From DATJAJ01 sp035622335 (GTDB lineage Archaea > Thermoproteota > Nitrososphaeria > Nitrososphaerales > Gagatemarchaeaceae): a stretch of 24,656 nt of DNA. The DNA is taken from positions 1 through 24,656 of the forward strand of contig DASPVO010000046.1 in assembly GCA_035622335.1 (NCBI GenBank), written 5' to 3'. The position numbers and the translations under genes are program-made. Within the stretch, counting starts at the first letter, position 1. The number at the start of each line of letters is the position of its first letter. The notes beneath the pieces were generated by a model that searched no databases, had not been told where the DNA came from, and worked only from the letters and a program-made list of their open reading frames with translations. Below, one piece after another: positions 22,407 to 24,656 of this stretch.

Positions 22407-22474
22407 GCTCGATTCCTCGTCATCCAGACAGCCGTTGCCGTGGGATGCTGGGCATCTCTGAACCTCTGGACAAA

Positions 22475-22717
22475 TCATTTCCTCTGTACCATCTCGTCTA
22501 TCCCTGCAATCCTTGCAGCCAAGTTCAAGAAGACCAACACCATTACGAGGCTAGCGACGCCCACTCCCAGATAGAAGTACGGGCTCAGGTGCGTGGATGC
22601 AGTTTCTACGTATTGTATAAGGTTCTGCACGCCGAGGGCCAGGAACAGACCCACGATCACGAGAGTCAGGTCGACCCTGAAGCTCCTCATCCTCTCCTCA
22701 GCGCCGTCTTCCGTCAT
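22475..22717 (-). CDS. Small two-helix membrane protein, unknown
   Basis: 80 residues with two membrane helices, about residues 17-35 (LTLVIVGLFLALGVQNLI) and 46-68 (YFYLGVGVASLVMVLVFLNLAA). A charged N-terminus (MTEDGAEERMRSFRVD) and a short C-terminus (GIDEMVQRK) flank them. I do not recognise the family. It starts at an ATG with TTTATC (GATAAA on its strand) 29 bp upstream. It lies 67 bp downstream of the ABC-2 permease on the same strand but with its own promoter, so a link to the exporter is only possible. Confidence 0.7.
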   Translation of the reverse strand: MTEDGAEERMRSFRVDLTLVIVGLFLALGVQNLIQYVETASTHLSPYFYLGVGVASLVMVLVFLNLAARIAGIDEMVQRK

Positions 22718-22743
22718 CTCTTCTGCCTCATCGGAGTCCAGAC

Positions 22744-22749
22744 TTTATC
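22744..22749 (-). promoter_or_regulatory. TATA-like box of the small membrane protein gene
   Basis: The minus strand reads GATAAA about 29 bp before the ATG at 22717, in the 67-bp gap after the permease stop. Confidence 0.45.
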
Positions 22750-22784
22750 ATTGTTGCCACCCATCGCGGGAGCGTCGAGTTCGC

Positions 22785-23513
22785 TCAGTATTCCATCGAC
22801 CTTCGGTAGAAGTAGTAACCTGCCAGGAGGAGGGCCGAGGAAAGGGCCGTTAGCGGGACCAGGAGTGCGACGTCCACGTTCCCTGGCTGTAGGTCCCTGA
22901 ACGACTGGACCGCCCAAGTCATCGGATTGAAGTCAGAGACCACGAGCACGGGCTTCGGGAGTATCCCCGGCGGGTAGAACTGCGTGCTGAAGAAGGAGAG
23001 GTAGACCTGGACCGTGCTTCTGATCGTGGTGAAGAGCTCCAGTCCGCTCACCAGCGCCGCGGTCACTACGGAGAGCCCTATCACGGCCGCCGAGTAGATC
23101 CACATTATCAGCAGCCCCACGAAAAAGAGCGGAACAGAGAGCCTGTAGAGGACGGCGATGACGACGGTGCCCGGGATTATCGTGATCGTAGTCCTGAGCA
23201 TGCCCGAGAGCAGCCTCGAGAACGCGAACTTCGTCTTGGAGACGGGCAGCGTGAGCAGGTAGGGCTGCACGTCTGTCAGCACCCTCTCCCTCCATATGTC
23301 CCTCCCCGACTGGAATGCAGCCACCGTGGCGGTGATCAGGTTCGCCCCAGGCGCGATGTACAGGAAGTAGTTGAAGCCCGTTATCATCGCGGACAGGCTG
23401 AGCCCAGACACCCCCAGGTCGATGGTGAAGTTGACGAACATGACCACGAGGAGGAACCTGTCCGAGAAGAAGAGGCGGAAGTCCCTCTCCATCACTATCG
23501 AGGACTTACTCAA
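22785..23513 (-). CDS. ABC-2 type permease (second subunit)
   Basis: 242 residues with about six membrane helices. Ahead of the last helix it has the ABC-2 exporter signature region, STQFYPPGILPKPVLVVSDFNPMTWAVQSFRDL, which corresponds to the 'P...P......NP.T......R' pattern of DrrB-type permeases. The start is a TTG that overlaps the stop of the upstream permease gene by 8 bp, so translation is coupled. With the other permease it should form a heterodimeric export channel driven by the ATPase. The cargo (drug, lipid, polysaccharide or peptide) is unknown. Confidence 0.85.
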   Translation of the reverse strand: MSKSSIVMERDFRLFFSDRFLLVVMFVNFTIDLGVSGLSLSAMITGFNYFLYIAPGANLITATVAAFQSGRDIWRERVLTDVQPYLLTLPVSKTKFAFSRLLSGMLRTTITIIPGTVVIAVLYRLSVPLFFVGLLIMWIYSAAVIGLSVVTAALVSGLELFTTIRSTVQVYLSFFSTQFYPPGILPKPVLVVSDFNPMTWAVQSFRDLQPGNVDVALLVPLTALSSALLLAGYYFYRRSMEY

Positions 23514-24276
23514 ACTTGCCCCCCTCTATCTTCCTGAAGAGGAACGCCGAGCCGAGGCCGAAGAAGATCGCGACGAACATGAGTAGAAGGAGGATGTTCT
23601 CGGCGCTGGATGGGCTCCCGAGGACTATGGTGCGGATTATGTCAGAGGCCGAAGACACGGGGGAGACTGAGGCGGCTGGCCTGATCAACGACGGTATGTA
23701 CTGTATCGGATAGATCGCGGCGCTCACTCTCACGGTGGCCAGCTCTGCCATGGCGATGATGACGTCGAACCTGTTCTCGTTCCTGATGGTCATCGCCAGA
23801 GTGATCGAGAGGCCAGAGATGCCCGTCGCGAGCACGAAGAGCACAGCCATCGAGGACAGTATGCCGAGGGGCGAGTAGTAGTGGTCCAATATAGCTACCA
23901 GGACCAGCATCGGCGCAGCGTAGATCAGTCCCCTGACAGCTCCCCCAAGAGACCTCCCCAGAACGAAGAGGGTGTGCCCGAAGGGCAGGCTCAGGAGGTA
24001 GTCGAGCATCCCCATCTCCTCCTCCTCGAAGAGGTCGGCGCCTATCACGAAGGCTATCGAGGTTATCGTGGAGACGACGGCGCCCACCGAGTAGAAGCTG
24101 AAGTAGTTCAGCCCGAGCGAGGTGATCAGCTTGCTCACCAAGGTCGCGAATACGAAGAGCTGTATCAGGAAGAAGAGAGCTCTGGTTATGACGATCCAGG
24201 GCGACTTCACGAGCGTCCTGAGGTCCCTCTCGATGATGACGGAGAGGATGGAGATCGGCGCGGGGAGTCTGCTCAC
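23506..24276 (-). CDS. ABC-2 type permease (first subunit)
   Basis: 256 residues, about six membrane helices. An N-terminal amphipathic segment (SVIIERDLRTLVKSPW) typical of ABC-2 permeases is followed by a cytoplasmic acidic loop FEEEEMGMLDYLLSLP, the usual contact with the ATPase coupling groove. The last helix ends FLFRKIEGGKFE. It starts at a GTG that overlaps the ATPase stop as GTGA. It differs clearly from the downstream permease, so the exporter is probably a heterodimer. Confidence 0.85.
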   Translation of the reverse strand: MSRLPAPISILSVIIERDLRTLVKSPWIVITRALFFLIQLFVFATLVSKLITSLGLNYFSFYSVGAVVSTITSIAFVIGADLFEEEEMGMLDYLLSLPFGHTLFVLGRSLGGAVRGLIYAAPMLVLVAILDHYYSPLGILSSMAVLFVLATGISGLSITLAMTIRNENRFDVIIAMAELATVRVSAAIYPIQYIPSLIRPAASVSPVSSASDIIRTIVLGSPSSAENILLLLMFVAIFFGLGSAFLFRKIEGGKFE

Positions 24277-24656
24277 GCGAGCTTCGACCCCGTGTACTGC
24301 AGGAAGACGTCCTCCAGGCTGGGCTCGTTGAGGCTCACGCCTTCGATGACACCTCCCTTGGCGGAGACCTTGTTGATCACGAGCGGTAGAAGCACCCTGC
24401 CGTTGCTGAGCGTAACCTTGAGCGTCTCCTCCTCGACGGTGACGTCCTGGACGTCCTCGATCTGCCTGACCTCCTCCGCGAACTCAGCCGCCCCCTTCTG
24501 CAGCTTCATCTCTATCAAGTCCCGACCCTTCAAGCTCGCCTTGAGCTCGGCTGGCGTCCCGACCTTCGCCATCTGACCCTGGCTGACTATCCCGACCCTG
24601 TCGGACATCCTGTCAGCCTCGTCCATCATGTTCGTCGCGAGGAGGACGGTCGAGCC
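24273..24656 (-). CDS. ABC exporter ATPase, C-terminal part (N-terminus beyond the right edge)
   Basis: Only the last 127 residues are present; Walker A, the signature motif and Walker B lie outside the window. The piece begins in the strand before the H-loop (TVLLATNMMDEADRMSDRVGIVSQG), the typical DrrA/CcmA-type sequence. After it comes a C-terminal regulatory domain (LKASLKGRDLIEMKLQKG ... EPSLEDVFLQYTG). The switch histidine of the H-loop (normally TTH.MEEA) is Asn here (ATNMMDEA). The C-terminus SLEDVFL is characteristic of DrrA-like exporters. It is the first gene of the exporter operon, joined to the first permease by GTGA. Confidence 0.88.
   Translation of the reverse strand, partial: GSTVLLATNMMDEADRMSDRVGIVSQGQMAKVGTPAELKASLKGRDLIEMKLQKGAAEFAEEVRQIEDVQDVTVEEETLKVTLSNGRVLLPLVINKVSAKGGVIEGVSLNEPSLEDVFLQYTGSKLA

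Noticed and set aside
22714..22917. 67-residue minus-strand frame ahead of the small membrane protein
   Set aside because: It overlaps the end of the permease gene in another frame, is Gly/Pro/Arg-rich and has no promoter of its own.
1..24656. tRNA, rRNA, CRISPR array, insertion sequence or integrase
   Set aside because: I looked in the gaps on both strands and saw no cloverleaf, no regularly spaced repeats and no transposase or integrase motifs; this is a by-eye check only.

Overview
The window looks like a chromosomal segment of a GC-rich archaeon, probably from the TACK side (Nitrososphaeria/Bathyarchaeia-like or a relative). The evidence is archaeal information-processing genes (eL38, archaeal TgtA, a TRAM-domain protein, PAC2, an aCPSF2-like beta-CASP nuclease, a PRT-type regulator of the GfcR kind). 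In addition, many genes have a TATA-like box 25-30 bp before the start codon and no Shine-Dalgarno sequence, which is the layout of leaderless transcripts. The species cannot be named from the sequence alone.

Layout. 1-1605 (minus): CBS-pair protein, RNase HI, and an SPL-like radical SAM protein that runs off the left edge. 1713-2924 (plus): polytopic GT-C-like membrane protein, convergent with a TRAM RNA-binding protein (2928-3239, minus). 3364-3980 (minus): AbrB/PIN toxin-antitoxin pair whose toxin appears to begin at a CTG. 4110-4304 (plus): ribosomal protein eL38, sharing its stop bases with a convergent presenilin-like intramembrane protease. That protease is translationally coupled to a beta-CASP nuclease (4301-6438, minus). 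6659-12273 (plus): surface and extracytoplasmic genes, namely an anchored YVTN-type beta-propeller, a small Cys4 (HiPIP-like) protein and a very large membrane-anchored S53 peptidase. 12423-14357 (plus): class III adenylyl cyclase/TolB/TPR fusion. 14493-18524: PAC2 protein overlapping tgtA tail to tail, and tgtA divergent from a PMT-type glycosyltransferase across one central TATA box. 18568-18984 (minus): unrecognised protein. 19145-21440 (plus): tight operon of PRT regulator, NAD(P)H-hydrate dehydratase and methyltransferase, ending in overlap with a DHH phosphoesterase (21424-22377, minus). 22475-24656 (minus): small two-helix membrane protein and an ABC-2 exporter (ATPase cut by the right edge, plus two permeases).

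The genome is compact. No gap exceeds about 220 bp, convergent pairs overlap or nearly touch, and operon joints are 4-bp stop/start overlaps (TTGA, GTGA, CTGA). Non-ATG starts are common. I saw no tRNA, rRNA, CRISPR array, transposase or integrase. No single obvious new defence or biosynthetic system is present. The items most worth following are the CTG-started PIN toxin, the presenilin-like protease/RNase operon, the cyclase fusion, the S53 protease with an altered calcium site, and the NAD-repair operon led by a PRT regulator.
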